From Eutreptiella sp. 'Long Island Sound 2002' (taxonomy: Eukaryota > Euglenozoa > Euglenophyceae > Eutreptiales > Eutreptiaceae): 64,000 bases of DNA. How positions within the stretch are numbered: position 1 is the stretch's first letter; each line of letters begins with the position of its first letter. Positions 30,150 to 41,035 of the stretch are shown one piece after another. A program made the position numbers and the translations under genes. The DNA lies in NCBI GenBank assembly GCA_964036045.1, contig OZ038381.1, positions 103,421,367 through 103,485,366 of the forward strand, written 5' to 3'. The notes under the pieces are model-generated. The model had not been told where the DNA came from. It was given only the letters and a program-made list of their open reading frames with translations, and searched no databases.

Positions 30150-31380
30150 ATGCCTGCAAAGCAACCCAAGAAGGGCAAGGGGAAGAAGGTGACAGTTGTC
30201 ACTGACCCCACGTCTACCCCCGCCAACCCCGAGGTGCACGCGGTGCTCGACGCCCACATCGCCAACGTCGGCTCCGAGCACTTCCCCGCGGGCTATTTTC
30301 CCACCCCCTACACCCTCGGCGGAAGAGGGGAAAGGCCGTGAGGTGGGTGCAATGGTTCTTGGATCCCATTCGGATCCAGGCACGGACCGCCACTGCTGCG
30401 GCGTTGGAAGACGAGAGGAAGGATAAGAAGAAGGTGCCCCCGAAAATCGAGCAGACGGCGGCTGCGGAGTGGGTGAAGACTGAGGGATGGGACACCATGT
30501 GTGACCATCTGGAGGGGGAGGGCCTCCTGCAGCATGTCGTTGACATGGGGGGGGTCCAGGTGTCCTGGACGGACGCCTTCCGGCAATGGGGAAAATCCGT
30601 GTTGGCAACAAGCGATGTCGTTTGGAAATCCGGACCGTTGCAGTTGCCCGACATGAAAATTCTGCGAACAAAATTGAAAAAAATGGGGGAGGCCCATAAG
30701 GCCTGTGAAATGAACGTCACCCTGTGGGCCCATCTGTGGATCGACCACCTGTTGGGATGGGCCCGCAGGTGGGGGCACATTGCCATTTTTGCCGCCTTCA
30801 AAGGAGAGGGGCGGCACAAAGCCCTGAAATGTGAAATCTCAAAGCGCAGCTTTCGAGGTGGAAGACCAGGCGGCCGGGTGTCCAGACTGCGGGGGGCCAG
30901 AGTGCGGGTGAAGGGGGGCAAGGGGGATCGCACGCGGAAGGGGTGGGGGGGAAGTTTGGGATTCGTCGTGGACGAAGCAAAGGGGGTACATAGAGAATAA
31001 GGGGGTCTTCGTCCAGGCCGAACAGGGGTCCCAAGGCATCTGACCTCTATATATGATTGATATGCCTCCACGGCCCCCAATTTTGAGCTACGCCTCCACA
31101 ATGTATACTACATCGGGAAGCACATCTCTTGCACATTGTTTTACACATTCTTTTGCACATTCCTCAAAAAAAGATGGAACAACGCTTTCTTCGTGCCAAG
31201 TGTGCAAGGGCAGGTAAGGGACGGAATTTCCAGTGACAGCAATAGTGTGCAAATCGATGGTTGGATCGGTGGGGGGACATTTGGCGCCCGCCAAGTCCGG
31301 ACTTGGCGCGCCAACTCGGGAGTTGGCGCGCGCCAACTTGCGACTTGGCGCGCCAACTTGTGAATTTGCGCCAGCCCAGG
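29945..31380 (+). mobile_element. T6: internally deleted relative of T3/T4
   Basis: Bounded on both sides by arrays of TTGGCGCGCCAA-type palindromes (29945-30060 and about 31280-31375). A single short gene remnant between them joins an N-terminal Lys-rich start to the C-terminal part of a T4-like transposase. I could not fix exact terminal repeats or target duplication; AAAGTTGGC words occur near both outer edges. Confidence 0.55.
30150..31000 (+). pseudogene. T6 fusion remnant: basic N-terminus joined to transposase C-terminus
   Basis: ATG 30150 starts a Lys-rich segment (MPAKQPKKGKGKKV) of about 60 codons. A frame change at about 30330 leads into 30338-31000, containing EGLLQHVVDMGG, LWAHLWIDHLLGWARRWGH, FAAFKGEGRHKALKCEI and RSFRGG. 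The last part matches the C-terminal Glu region of the T4 transposase (W-H-W-I-D, then E-G-x-H-x-x-LK). The catalytic N-terminal half is missing, so it is a deletion derivative. The remnant at about 56950-57520 is its closest relative in the window. Confidence 0.6.
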
Positions 31381-31698
31381 CCCGGGAAGCCAACTTTGGG
31401 ACTTTTTTCCCGTGTAGGAGTGTTTTCAGCACGAGAGGGGCATGAAACCCGGGGTTTTTGAGGGTAAAACGTTTCCATTTACACCAAAAAGGAGGAAAAA
31501 ATCCCTAGGTAGCCAGTGTAACAGCATAATAGACACCCGCCATGATTTGGCTGCATTCCGAAGCAAGTTGGCGAATGTCTCTTGGCTTCGTAGTTACAGA
31601 GCAAAGGGGAACCAACTCAAGGTACCCCAGCAGACACCTGCTGCAGCAGTCACAGACGCGGCTGGCGGTGCTGGTTTTAGAGGGACACAGACGACCTC
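31001..31698. other. T6 right array and start of the Penelope-like element
   Basis: 31001-31270 has no clear gene. 31280-31375 is the T6 palindrome array. From about 31440 the sequence changes character and leads into coding-like sequence of the retroelement (31699 onward). The junction is not defined. Confidence 0.4.
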
Positions 31699-32088
31699 AT
31701 GGACGACGAACAGGATTCACTGGACCCAGAGACCCATGTCCCCGTGTCGAGACTTACCATAGCGGCCCTGCAAAAATTCCTCGTGGACAATGGTATGGCC
31801 GAGGAGGCAGTGAACAGCCTACCGAAGGGGAAGAAGCAATTGCTCTATTCCATATCATGGTCCATTCCGCAGGGACTCCCTATTGTTGTCAGTGTCTTAC
31901 AATGGCCAGAGAAGACTAAACACCTGGAGACGAAGATGGCCAAAGTGGTGGGGCTAGTCATCGGAGCCCTCGCGTGGTCGAGCAATTGCGGTATGCAGAT
32001 GGACCCAACGACGCCCGTTGGTGCCCTACTGAATCCCCAAACCGCAACTCCAGCGACTGGGACTCGAAGATGTCTACCTGCGTATTGA
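31699..32088 (+). pseudogene. N-terminal remnant of the retroelement, resembling the segment at 41487
   Basis: About 129 codons. The segment MAKVVGLVIGALAW with following Pro-rich text resembles MFGLVVGALLGN in the reverse-transcriptase frame at about 41520. So it may come from a second, partly overlapping copy rather than from the start of the same protein. Confidence 0.3.
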
Positions 32089-32262
32089 AACCGCGGAGAA
32101 GGGAGCTAGCAGGAATATGCAGTCAGCGAAGAAACAAGCACTGACGGATTCGCCGAATGTGACTGAAGTCTTTGCAGGGGGTGCAGCAACCCCCCCACCA
32201 TTTTTCACCGCCACAGGGGCCCACTTTACCAGCGGCTCTGTGGATGCGCCCTCATTATAACC

Positions 32263-33222
32263 ATGGTGGTCCTTGGCGATTCTGAGACGGGGTCGGCGTC
32301 TTCGGAAATGGCGGCCCCCTCCCCGAACAATGACGACTTGATTAAGTCCTTCGACGAATGGCTGAACACGGTTGACCCCCGGATGAAGGAATGTATACAA
32401 GGGCAGCTTAAACAGCTCGAGGAACAAACTAGAGCTATCGAGAACTTCACCGCACTAGCCGATGATCTGTCTACCAAGTTTCACGACTTGTGTGAACGGC
32501 ATGATCACCAGCGAAACGATGAGAACTCCTGCCAGCCCCCCCAATGCCCCCGGGATCAACAGTCCCAGTGTCTCCCCGAACCAAACCCCTGCGAATACGA
32601 GGAGTCCGCTTTTCATGTGAACCGTTCACTTAGAAGAGTCTGGGAGATGTATACCGAGTCGGTTGGGTATGAACCAACAGCTTTAGAGCATTTTTCTCCT
32701 GATCTACATGTGAAGTTCCAAGAATATAGCGCCTCTACAAGCGCCCGTTCTGACAGGGCGTTGCTGCGCTTTAATGGTGGATGGGAACACATGCTGAAAA
32801 CGGTCCTGGGAGTGAATTTTTCTGTATCTGTATCTGTATCTGCTTTTGCCTCCCCCTCGTCACGGTTTTCTGCTTTTTCTCGTGAGTGCCTGGAGGTCGG
32901 CGCTTCCCCCCTGAGCCATGTAGAACTTCTGGCAGAAGGGATTCGAGGTACCCCCACTCGAGTCACCCCGGGCTTCTTTATCCGGACAGATCTGTTCCCC
33001 ACTCCACAAGCGAGTTTCTTTGAGGTGGTCCATGATGCGATAATGAGTGACGCCCCTTTTAGGTTAGTTGTTGCGTCATGTTGCGGTGCATCAGCAGCGT
33101 GGGGCTCATGGCTGGATCAGTGGTGCCAGAAGGGCAGAGCACACCTGCTTGCCAGGCTACCAACCCTCAAAATGAGACAATATGGTGGTATGCGTGAACA
33201 ATGGGTCTGGGATGAGTTTTAA
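32263..33222 (+). CDS. Hypothetical ORF upstream of the endonuclease
   Basis: 319 codons, TAA stop. It starts with an acidic helical region, includes a Gln/Pro/Cys-rich middle (CQPPQCPRDQQSQC), and has a short VSVSVSA stretch encoded by TCTGTA repeats (about 32821-32842). The C-terminal half is Cys/Trp-rich. No domain is recognised. Position suggests an N-terminal region of the Penelope-like polyprotein or a separate ORF1. Confidence 0.4.
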   Translation: MVVLGDSETGSASSEMAAPSPNNDDLIKSFDEWLNTVDPRMKECIQGQLKQLEEQTRAIENFTALADDLSTKFHDLCERHDHQRNDENSCQPPQCPRDQQSQCLPEPNPCEYEESAFHVNRSLRRVWEMYTESVGYEPTALEHFSPDLHVKFQEYSASTSARSDRALLRFNGGWEHMLKTVLGVNFSVSVSVSAFASPSSRFSAFSRECLEVGASPLSHVELLAEGIRGTPTRVTPGFFIRTDLFPTPQASFFEVVHDAIMSDAPFRLVVASCCGASAAWGSWLDQWCQKGRAHLLARLPTLKMRQYGGMREQWVWDEF

Positions 33223-33310
33223 TGGGAATTTTATGTTATAGAGTCAGGTTCAGCGGCTGTAGGGGCGAGTATAAGCCCCTGCATGTGACATTGAACAGTC
33301 GGTACCCCTG

Positions 33311-33883
33311 ATGGTGCGTAAGGCCAAGGGCGAATTTTTTCCTTTTCCCCTCCCAATCTCACGGCGCAAGAACGCAGCACGCGGTAGAGGGTCTCTGCAC
33401 GATGGCTTTACCCAAACTGAAGTGGATGAGTTTTGGCTTAAATGGGACCAGTTGGCGAAGCAACGACAGGACCTTTTTGATAAAGGGAACGTAGACTGGT
33501 TCCAGATAGCTCGCCTGCTGACAGCCTCAAATCTCTTGATGCGGAACGCACCGGACAGAAGACTGCGGCGCATAGCTCGTCTCTCACGCCTGCCGCCCGA
33601 TCTGGACCTCATGTGCCCAGACTGTATAATCTACTACATCTGTGGTCCGCACCCGCCATACATCGGACAGTGTGGTGCCATAAATGGACCACGCCCCCCA
33701 TTAGAACGTTTTTGCGAGCATTGTAGAAAAGGCCGTTCACTCAAAACTAAGTATGTGGGTAGACAGTGTCGTTCGCATGTGCGCGCGGTGCGGCTGGGCA
33801 GGATCCCGTCTCTCCCACGCCTGATTGCGCGCTACGGAATGGGCTGTATGACTATGTACCATGTCGAAAGGGTAGACCCCTGA
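33311..33883 (+). CDS. GIY-YIG endonuclease region of the Penelope-like element
   Basis: 190 codons, TGA stop. Seen: CPDC immediately followed by IIYYICG, then PPYIGQCG (the YIG half), PLERFCEHCR (the conserved Arg with downstream His), and a basic run ending LPRLIARYGMGCM..VE. This is the GIY-YIG nuclease pattern (Y-Y, about 10 residues, Y-I-G, Arg, His, Glu). The enzyme nicks target DNA to prime reverse transcription. A Cys-pair next to the nuclease is also reported for N-terminal-endonuclease Penelope elements. Confidence 0.65.
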   Translation: MVRKAKGEFFPFPLPISRRKNAARGRGSLHDGFTQTEVDEFWLKWDQLAKQRQDLFDKGNVDWFQIARLLTASNLLMRNAPDRRLRRIARLSRLPPDLDLMCPDCIIYYICGPHPPYIGQCGAINGPRPPLERFCEHCRKGRSLKTKYVGRQCRSHVRAVRLGRIPSLPRLIARYGMGCMTMYHVERVDP

Positions 33884-33974
33884 GCAGCAGGTCAGAGAGA
33901 ACGGTTCCGGGACCGCGTTCATGCCCCCACAGCGAACCAATTAAAAGACTCCCTTCGGAGGAGTAGACAGGCTA

Positions 33975-34605
33975 GTGTGGGAAATGATTTCGAATGAGAA
34001 CACAGATACGAGTGACATGAACACCCTCAAAGCGAAAGCTCTGCATATTTTAAAAAAAGGAGTGAGACATATGGGCGTCCCGACTGTGCTGAGGTTTTTG
34101 GTGGACGCGTGCGGGCACCTGCAAGCGCCTATCTTCGACAAGCTTTTTGCTGCAGTCAAGGCATTAGTGCAGAGCGAATGGGGTTTTGCCCTGGCTCGAC
34201 GCCTGACCTTCCACGTGTTGTCGTATGAACCTGAAATTCAGAGTACCCTGAGGAGATTTGTGTCGAAACGTATTCTAGGGTTCAAAATCCCATCTGCTTT
34301 TCGTGATTGGCTATGTAAATGTATCGTCATTGTCCCGAAGGCTACTCCCTCAGTGGGAGATGTTTTGAAACGTGGCCCTGTTTTGTCTGTTCCAGCTTTT
34401 GTTACGGCAGCATTGAATGAAAAACAATACACCAGCCCGTTCGCCGCGTGGAGACCTTTCTCCCAGAAATACGGCATGTGGGTGGTACAGAACACGTCCC
34501 CCCCGGTGTTGCGTGATGTGTCACTGAAAGTACGCCGTCAGGTGTGCGATTTGCCCTGTGCATGTCACAAATGGTTTACCATGTGCCCGACGCTACAAAA
34601 TTGTA
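33975..34605 (+). CDS. Linker region of the Penelope-like element, cut by T4
   Basis: Open from 33975 until T4 begins at 34606, with hydrophobic and basic helices (LAKALHILKKG-like start, LRRFVSKRILGFKIPSAFRDWL, CIVIVPKATPS). It ends CACHKWFTMCPTLQ. The frame after T4 differs by one position once T4 and one TA are removed, so the gene was already shifted or has decayed since. Confidence 0.5.
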
Positions 34606-35007
34606 CCCTTCGTGAACCGGCCGTTTGAATCCGAGATTCACGGACCCGTGAATTTCACCCAATTTTGCTGTGTTTTGCTCGTAAATTGGTGCTATCGTGT
34701 GCTTTTGTCGTGCTACCTTCGCCCAAAGTAAGATGCAACAAATAGGTGCAATTTAGAGGTTTAAAGTCCCCGCATGGTTTAACACATTTGGTGAGATTCG
34801 CGTGAATGTGAAATTCACGCACCTAAATTCACGCAGAAATTCACGCTAGATTCACAGATTCACGAGAATGTGAAATTCGCACGAATTTCGTACGAATTCG
34901 TACAAAATTGGTACGAATTTTGTACGAATTTCGCACGAATTTACCCTCCTTTCCACTCTTTCGCTTTGTTACAGCCCTCAAAGCCCTCGCGTTCTTCTTT
35001 TTTAACA
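34606..35007. repeat. T4 left TIR and TTCGTACGAA array
   Basis: Non-coding. About 34790-34945 is a run of ATTCACGC, GAAATTCGCACGAATTTCG and TACGAATTCGTAC units. The corresponding stretch of T5 is 51857-52170. Confidence 0.75.
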
Positions 35008-38000
35008 ATGTCCCAGCAGACTATGTCTCAACTCGCAAGCCTGGCCTCACGCCCCGACCCCGCAGCCGACACCCTCGCCCACTACCAAGCCCTCCCCGTT
35101 GCCCACCATCAATTGGAGGAGGCAACGTACGAGTCGGGGCAACTGGGGGTGGATGACATCGTGGGCTGGGCAGCCTCCCTCGACCCCTCCCCCGATGTCA
35201 TCCACATCGACATGCGCAGCCCCGCCCGCAACAGCTACCTCGGGGGGAGGGGATGGGCCACAACCCTGCGGAGGGAACTGCGCCGCCAACTCCCCTCCCT
35301 CAAATTTCTCCATCTAACCCCTCTCCCCTCCAGTGTTGACCAGCTCCTCAACTCGATGAGGACTAACCCTGTGGGGAAGCCTAAGGACGCCCACGTCCAG
35401 GTGTACCCCACCACTAACCTCGTCCACACACCCCCCACTGCGATATGGTGTGCCTGCAGGATCTCGTTGCAGGTGCACCAGCAGACCACTCTTTTTTCCC
35501 CTTTTCTTGGCACCTTGCCGACCCCCGGTGGTGGGATGATTTGGGCATCGCCCCTTTCCATCCCACCATCCCCCCCCAGGTGCACGTCCCCGACGTCACC
35601 CACCCCACCTTCTATAGCACAACTTCTTTGCAATGGTACCGTTGTGCCTCATGCGCCCCCCCCTTCATTTCAAGTGAGCCCCCCGTCCGCACCGAACCCC
35701 TTCCCGACCCCCCTCATGGGGTGATGGGCAGCCCTGACCCCGCCCCCGACAGGGTTGGCCCCTCTCAGCCGCCCCTCAACTTTGTTGATGGGAACGGCTA
35801 CATTGTGCTTCGGGGGCTTGTGGAGGCACGGGATTGTGAGGTGGGGTGGAACAAGGTGATGAAGGCGTGGGGCAGCGGCGACGAAAAAGTCGTCGCAAAG
35901 AATTTTGAGCTCCTTTTCAACGCCGCGCGGAGTGAGGAGCAGGCCAAGGATCCTGCGCTCCCCCGCCGTCGGCAAAGCAAGAGCCCCTTGGGGTCGGGGG
36001 TGGGGGGGCCCCTCTTCAAGAAGTTCCACCCCCACCTCACCGAAAGTGTCCCTGGGGTTGGGGACCTCCACCCAATGACGCCGGGCAGCGTCATTGTGGC
36101 CAGTGTGGGGAGTGGGCCGTAGCTCCCCCACACCGTCGTGGCCACCCACCCCGAGGTCCCCCTCCCCCACGACAGGGAGGTGGGGGACTGCCACCTGAGT
36201 AGCTTCCTCTGCTTGTCAGAGGACTACCAGGTGGCGGTGCAGGCGGGGACGGCCCTGGGGGAGGCGGGGGAGGCGCGCTGGGACACCGTTGAGCTGCATC
36301 GGGCTGACATGCTGCTGATGGCGGCCACCAGCCGCCATCATGGGTTGCCTGCCCTCCCCAACTCCAAGGATGGGCTGCAGTGGGCTCTTTTTAACTTGTG
36401 GACCCCGGACCCCCGACACAAACACCACCAGCCCAACACCACACACTTGGACGCCACCCCCCCCAAGGAGGCCCTGGACGTTGCTTGGGATTTGTCCAGC
36501 TGGGACTACCCCAGCGTGGACCAGGTGTTGTGGGTGGGGAAGGGGGCGGTTGGGAGGGTGGGGTTGTCGGAGGGGGAGGCTGCCCAGGCCCTCTTCGCCG
36601 ACCCCCCCCCAGACGGTCCCGGCAGGCCCCCCCCACCTGCCCCTTCCACCCCACCTTCATCTCCCGGTCGGCCCCGGCCTCCGACCTCGCCGTCATCGAG
36701 GTCGGCGAGCAGGGCACGCTGTTCTTCATGGGCAGCGTGCACCAGCTGGAGGTGTGCAAGGGGGACAATGTCGATGCGGAGTCGGAGATCCACTTCGCCA
36801 TGTCCGGCATTGCCCCCCCGGGTCGGCCGACCACGCCGTGGCACCTGGTGAACACGGTCCTAGCGTGGCGGTCGCCCAAGTGCGCGAGGACCGGGGCATG
36901 GAGCATCACCTGCCCATGCGAGTGCAAGGTGTGCTTGCTTGTGTGTTTGCTTTGTGTATTGGCAAATTGGACGAAATTCACGTGAAATTCGTACGAAATT
37001 CGTACGAATTTCCTACGAATTTCACCTGAATAAATTTGTGTGAATTTTCTCGAAATATGAAATTCGTACGAATTTCGTACGAATTTCGTACGAATTTCTG
37101 TGAATTTCGTCCAATTTGCTCCTTTTGCTCTTGCATTGCCTCGTGTCCACTCCCCCTTTCTCAATTTGTGCATGGCACACCTCCCCACATCTGCATGCAG
37201 GCCCCGTTCACCGCTTGGTCGCCGGATATTCGGCACCACACCAAGCGCAAGTACAAGCCCCGGCCCCGATTGCCCGAGGAGCACGCCGAGCCCGTCAAGG
37301 CCCCGGTGGCGACCAGCCCGCAGGCACCGGCGGTGGACGGGCACCAAACATGGCCGGCAGTGTGCGCAGTGAGGGGTTGCGGCGCTCTCGACGTTCGGGA
37401 GGCAGCAAGGCCAGCACCGCCAGGGGGCATGTGGCGCGCGAGGTGGTGGTGCCCCAGCCGTCCTGCGACGAAGTGGGCGACGCCCACAACGACCCCCCCC
37501 TGGACCGGGTCACCGTGGCCGCCAGCCACCCGAATCCGGCCCGGACCCAGCAGGTGCCGCCCGGGCCCGATGGGCAGCAGCGGCATCTCAGTGACGTGTG
37601 GGACATGGTGTTGGAGTCGCGGGGGGTGCAGGGCACCCTCCGCATCTCCTTCCCCTGCCCCATTGTGGTCCGGGGGGGGGGCAACCTGCTTGCAGGGCAG
37701 GAGCTGGTGGGCATGTTTGCCTACCGGCTTGTGAGTGGGCACTGGCGGGTGTAGACGGGGGTGGCGCGGACTGGGGAGGCGGGGACGGTGACGACGGCTG
37801 GGGTTTTTGGGCTGAATGTGCTCACGGGTTGGGAGCAGCGGAGGCCGGAGTGGGTGCACGTGGCATGGCTTGCCATGCGCGTCCATGTGGGGAGGCAGCG
37901 GAAGATGGGGGTGGCTGACGTCATTGACGTCGAGGAGGACGAACCCCCCCCCACGCGCAACTTGAAAGGGCGCCCCGAAAGGGGACACGCCCCCCCCCCC

Positions 38001-38868
38001 CCCCAAAAGCCCCGCGTACGGCCGGCCCGGCGGAGTGGGCAGTGCGGGCGGAGCAGGCGGAGCCGGTTCGGTGGGGGGGCGGTGGTAGAGGGGGGTGGTG
38101 CAGGAGTCGGTGAACCAACAGCGGGCGGGGGCGTGGGAGGCACGCGCCATCAGCGCGGAGGCCGCCAACCGCGACCTCGAGGCCCGTCTGTCCCGGGCCA
38201 ACGCGGACAGGCGGGACTGCGAGTCGCGGTTGGCGGACGTCACTGAGGAGCGTGACCGGCTGGCCACCAAGGTGAAGACTCTTGAGCGCGACGTGGTGAA
38301 GTTGCGCAGGGCAAAGCCAGCGGCACAGCCAGCAGAGGCAGTGGAGAGGGCTGAGGGTGCCGAGGCCCCCGCCCCCCCGGGTGACAAGGGGGGGGCCAGT
38401 GCTGCCGGTGTCCGGTACCTCCTAGCCGGCGCACAGGCCTAGCATGCCCAGGCCGAGGCATGCGCCGGCCAGATGTCGGCAGTGTCCACCGGCCTGCGGA
38501 TGGCCATGATGGCCAGTGGCAAGCAGGTCGATGTGGACAGCGCGGCGCCCGACGCCCCCAAGGTGACTGCCGCAATGGAGGAAGTGCGCCGGCAGTACCC
38601 CCCCCACCGCCTCACGTCGGCGGCCATGGACCCCTCCTTTGTGGAGGCGGTGGCGGAGCAGAGCTCCCAGGGCTCCGCTAGCCGGAGCTCTGCTCCAGGG
38701 GGGGGGGGGGGGTGCGTAGGTCACCCTTTACCCTCCGGACCACCTGTCCTTTCTAACCACGACGAATGTTATCCTGCCCCCCCCCCCCAAGCATGGGCAG
38801 TTTCACCCATAAGTGGGGTACTCCCCCCCCACTGTGCGAAATTTTCTGCAGCACTGTTTGTACATTAA
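35008..38868 (+). pseudogene. T4 gene A: oxygenase-like and coiled-coil protein, broken
   Basis: Exon 1 is 35008-36928 and exon 2 is 37201-38868. The N-terminus (MSQQTMSQLASLASRP) is followed by a beta-rich region, then DGNGYIVLRGLVEARDCEVG, a DSBH-like core (GDLHPMTPGSVIVASVG, LPHTVVATH, ADMLLMAATSRHHGLPAL), and a further beta-rich part ending CPCECK at the splice donor. Exon 2 has a beta-rich domain and a coiled coil (about 38095-38340). The first iron motif is HTV here but HTD in T5. Breaks: one-base loss near 35437, TAG 36120-36122 (T5 has CAG), frameshift at the C-run near 36606, frameshift near 37350, TAG 37752-37754 and TAG 38440-38442. It is homologous to T3 gene A; a TET/JBP domain was not found in T4. 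Confidence 0.6.
36929..37200 (+). repeat. T4 intron with TTCGTACGAA array
   Basis: A GTGTGCTTG..GCATGCAG intron whose centre (about 36970-37110) consists of GAAATTCGTACGAATTTC units identical in type to those at the T4 ends. T5 keeps the first part of it (54147-54226). Confidence 0.75.
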
Positions 38869-39271
38869 TTGGGGTACGGTATGCCCCCTGACGTGTTACA
38901 CTGCTGGCTGAGTGACAGCCGGAATGATAGCCACTGGACTGGGTGTGTGATAACCCATGAGCACCATCCTGAGCTTGCTTTGTGAGGGTCAACGAGGGCA
39001 GAAGGATGAGGCTTCGGCAGAAATTCTGTGACAGTCATGTGAAATTCGCACGAAATTCGTACGAAATTCGTACGAATTTCGTACGAATTTCACATTTTCA
39101 GAATATTCACATATTTCTATTCACGTGAAATTCGTACGAAATTCGTGCGAATTTACGTGAATTCCTTCAAATTGCATGCGAATCACATTAGAAAGAGTTG
39201 TCTGCGGGAGGGGGATGGTAGAAACCTTGCGATGACTGACTGCCCATTCAACAGGTACTGTATCTCACACC
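38869..39271. repeat. T4 spacer with TTCGTACGAA array before the transposase
   Basis: No gene. About 39030-39175 carries GAAATTCGTACGAATTTC, ATTCACGTGAAATTCG units. The preceding 38700-38830 has long G and C runs. It may include the transposase promoter. Confidence 0.6.
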
Positions 39272-41035
39272 ATGCCACGGCCCAAGGAGCCATTCCACCT
39301 GCCAGCGGATCGTACACGACGGCGGCGCCTACAAGAGCTCCAGGAGGTTGTTACCAAGGAGCTTGCACCACCCTACACCGTCAAGTACCTGCCCGACACG
39401 GGGCAAATAGTGCTTACCCCCGAAACAAGAATTGTAGCCACCGTCCAGCCCGAGCCCACCCAGGAGGAGAGGTTGATTATGGCCGTCTGGAGGATCCGGT
39501 CATTGCACCTCTCTAGGACGGAGTCCCGGTACCTAGTGGGGAGCATGACGTACGGTGTGGTATGGGACCAGGTGTACGGCATGCTTCGGCAGCTAGCGTT
39601 GCCGGAGTCCCGGGCGTTCGCTGCCTATACGGGTGACGACACGGCCATCAATGGTGCGGCCTGCTACCTACCTGACCGCATCGGCCACCTATTCAAGTGT
39701 CGACCACCCCCACCCTCGGCCATCATGCAGCCCGGGGACCGACGGCTGCATTGGTTGCCTATTGCGGTGGACGGTACATCGAGGCATGAGGCCTCGTACG
39801 TCCATTGCACGCTTGGTGGCACCACCAGCCCCAACCAACTATCTAGTTGGTGGCTACTAGGGGGCAATGAAAAGTGGGAGACCCTCTACGCGGCCTCCCA
39901 GGAAATTGATTTTGATGATGAGTTGCGCAAGGCCGCAACCGTAAGTTTTAAGGATACGGCAGGAAACGATAGGCAGTCCCTTTTCTTTCTGTGTGCAGAT
40001 GGTAAAGCACAGGTGCTCATGGCGGGCTCCCAAAACTGGAAGGCAGAATCTCGTGGTGCCACTGTGTGTTGGGTCTGCATGCGTAACCGTGCTCTGTGCC
40101 TTGCTACCTTTGGCACAGCAAGTGCGATAGACGGCAACTGGGAACCGGCCGTTGCCATAAATGCTATATATAGGACCATCACGAGTGATAGGCGAGTGCC
40201 TGATTATGGCCTCCATGGGGTCCTTTGTGTCCCGTTGTGTGCAATCAACGGGACACGGGACCTAGTTGTACAATTGACAGGGAAGGCACCGGCCACTGTG
40301 GCACGCACCATGCTGCAACCGGTTCTAGATGAGGCACGGCTTGCTGCACGAACTTGCACCCGTGCCTCATTAAATAATGACAAGGCAAACAGCAAGGGGA
40401 AGGTGAGGATGGAGTGTGCTGCTGCCATCCATTTCATGCGGAATAGGGGTTGGGAGAAGATAATAGATGCTTGCCTAGAGCAGCCTAGTGTGAGGCAGCA
40501 TCAAGTAGGGGGAAAAAGTTGGGAGTCGGTGTGCAAAATGTGGTGGGATAATTTTGCAAGCATGTGTGTATACGCGTGGCATTCCGCATGGTTCTCCGGG
40601 GCCGACTTGGGGCGGCTCCGGAACCATAGCATAGCCATGGGCGCTGCCCACAATGAGCTCCAGTGGGGCAAACTTCTGTGGACGCATATTTGGATCGACC
40701 ACATGTATTATTTTGCAAAGAAGTGGAGAATCTTGTCAAAGTTCTCCTGCTTTGCCATGGAGGGAAGTCACCGGAGGCTGAAGCGCATGTTGCGCAACAG
40801 CGGGGGCCTAAGCCTCCTCCGGGGGAGACTAGGGGTGCAAGTGGTTGTGGACAACCACACCATTGACGATAGCCTTTGGTTGCATGGGTGGGATGCGACC
40901 AAAAAGGCTCAACATGGGCAAGGGCCCATAAGTGTACAAACGTATGCAAGCCGCACAAGAAGACGGCTTCTAACCGACATGCAGCACCTTCAGACTCTAC
41001 AGCGGCGGTTCCGGTGCCGCAAGAGACGGACATGA
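39272..41035 (+). CDS. T4 transposase, D..D..E type, uninterrupted
   Basis: 587 codons, ATG to TGA, without breaks. This is the best copy of this transposase group in the window. Seen: VDGTSRH (Asp about 167); CADGKAQVLM (Asp about 243) followed by GATVCWVCM (C-x2-C, 266-269); and near the C-terminus LLWTHIWIDHMYYFAKKW and CFAMEGSHRRLKRML (Glu about 497). The order D, D beside a Cys pair, then E in a basic helix is what one expects of an RNase-H-fold transposase with a zinc-binding insert. The superfamily is not certain; CACTA/Mirage-like and KDZ-like groups are candidates. T5 carries a nearly identical but broken copy. There is no intron within it. Confidence 0.75.
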   Translation: MPRPKEPFHLPADRTRRRRLQELQEVVTKELAPPYTVKYLPDTGQIVLTPETRIVATVQPEPTQEERLIMAVWRIRSLHLSRTESRYLVGSMTYGVVWDQVYGMLRQLALPESRAFAAYTGDDTAINGAACYLPDRIGHLFKCRPPPPSAIMQPGDRRLHWLPIAVDGTSRHEASYVHCTLGGTTSPNQLSSWWLLGGNEKWETLYAASQEIDFDDELRKAATVSFKDTAGNDRQSLFFLCADGKAQVLMAGSQNWKAESRGATVCWVCMRNRALCLATFGTASAIDGNWEPAVAINAIYRTITSDRRVPDYGLHGVLCVPLCAINGTRDLVVQLTGKAPATVARTMLQPVLDEARLAARTCTRASLNNDKANSKGKVRMECAAAIHFMRNRGWEKIIDACLEQPSVRQHQVGGKSWESVCKMWWDNFASMCVYAWHSAWFSGADLGRLRNHSIAMGAAHNELQWGKLLWTHIWIDHMYYFAKKWRILSKFSCFAMEGSHRRLKRMLRNSGGLSLLRGRLGVQVVVDNHTIDDSLWLHGWDATKKAQHGQGPISVQTYASRTRRRLLTDMQHLQTLQRRFRCRKRRT

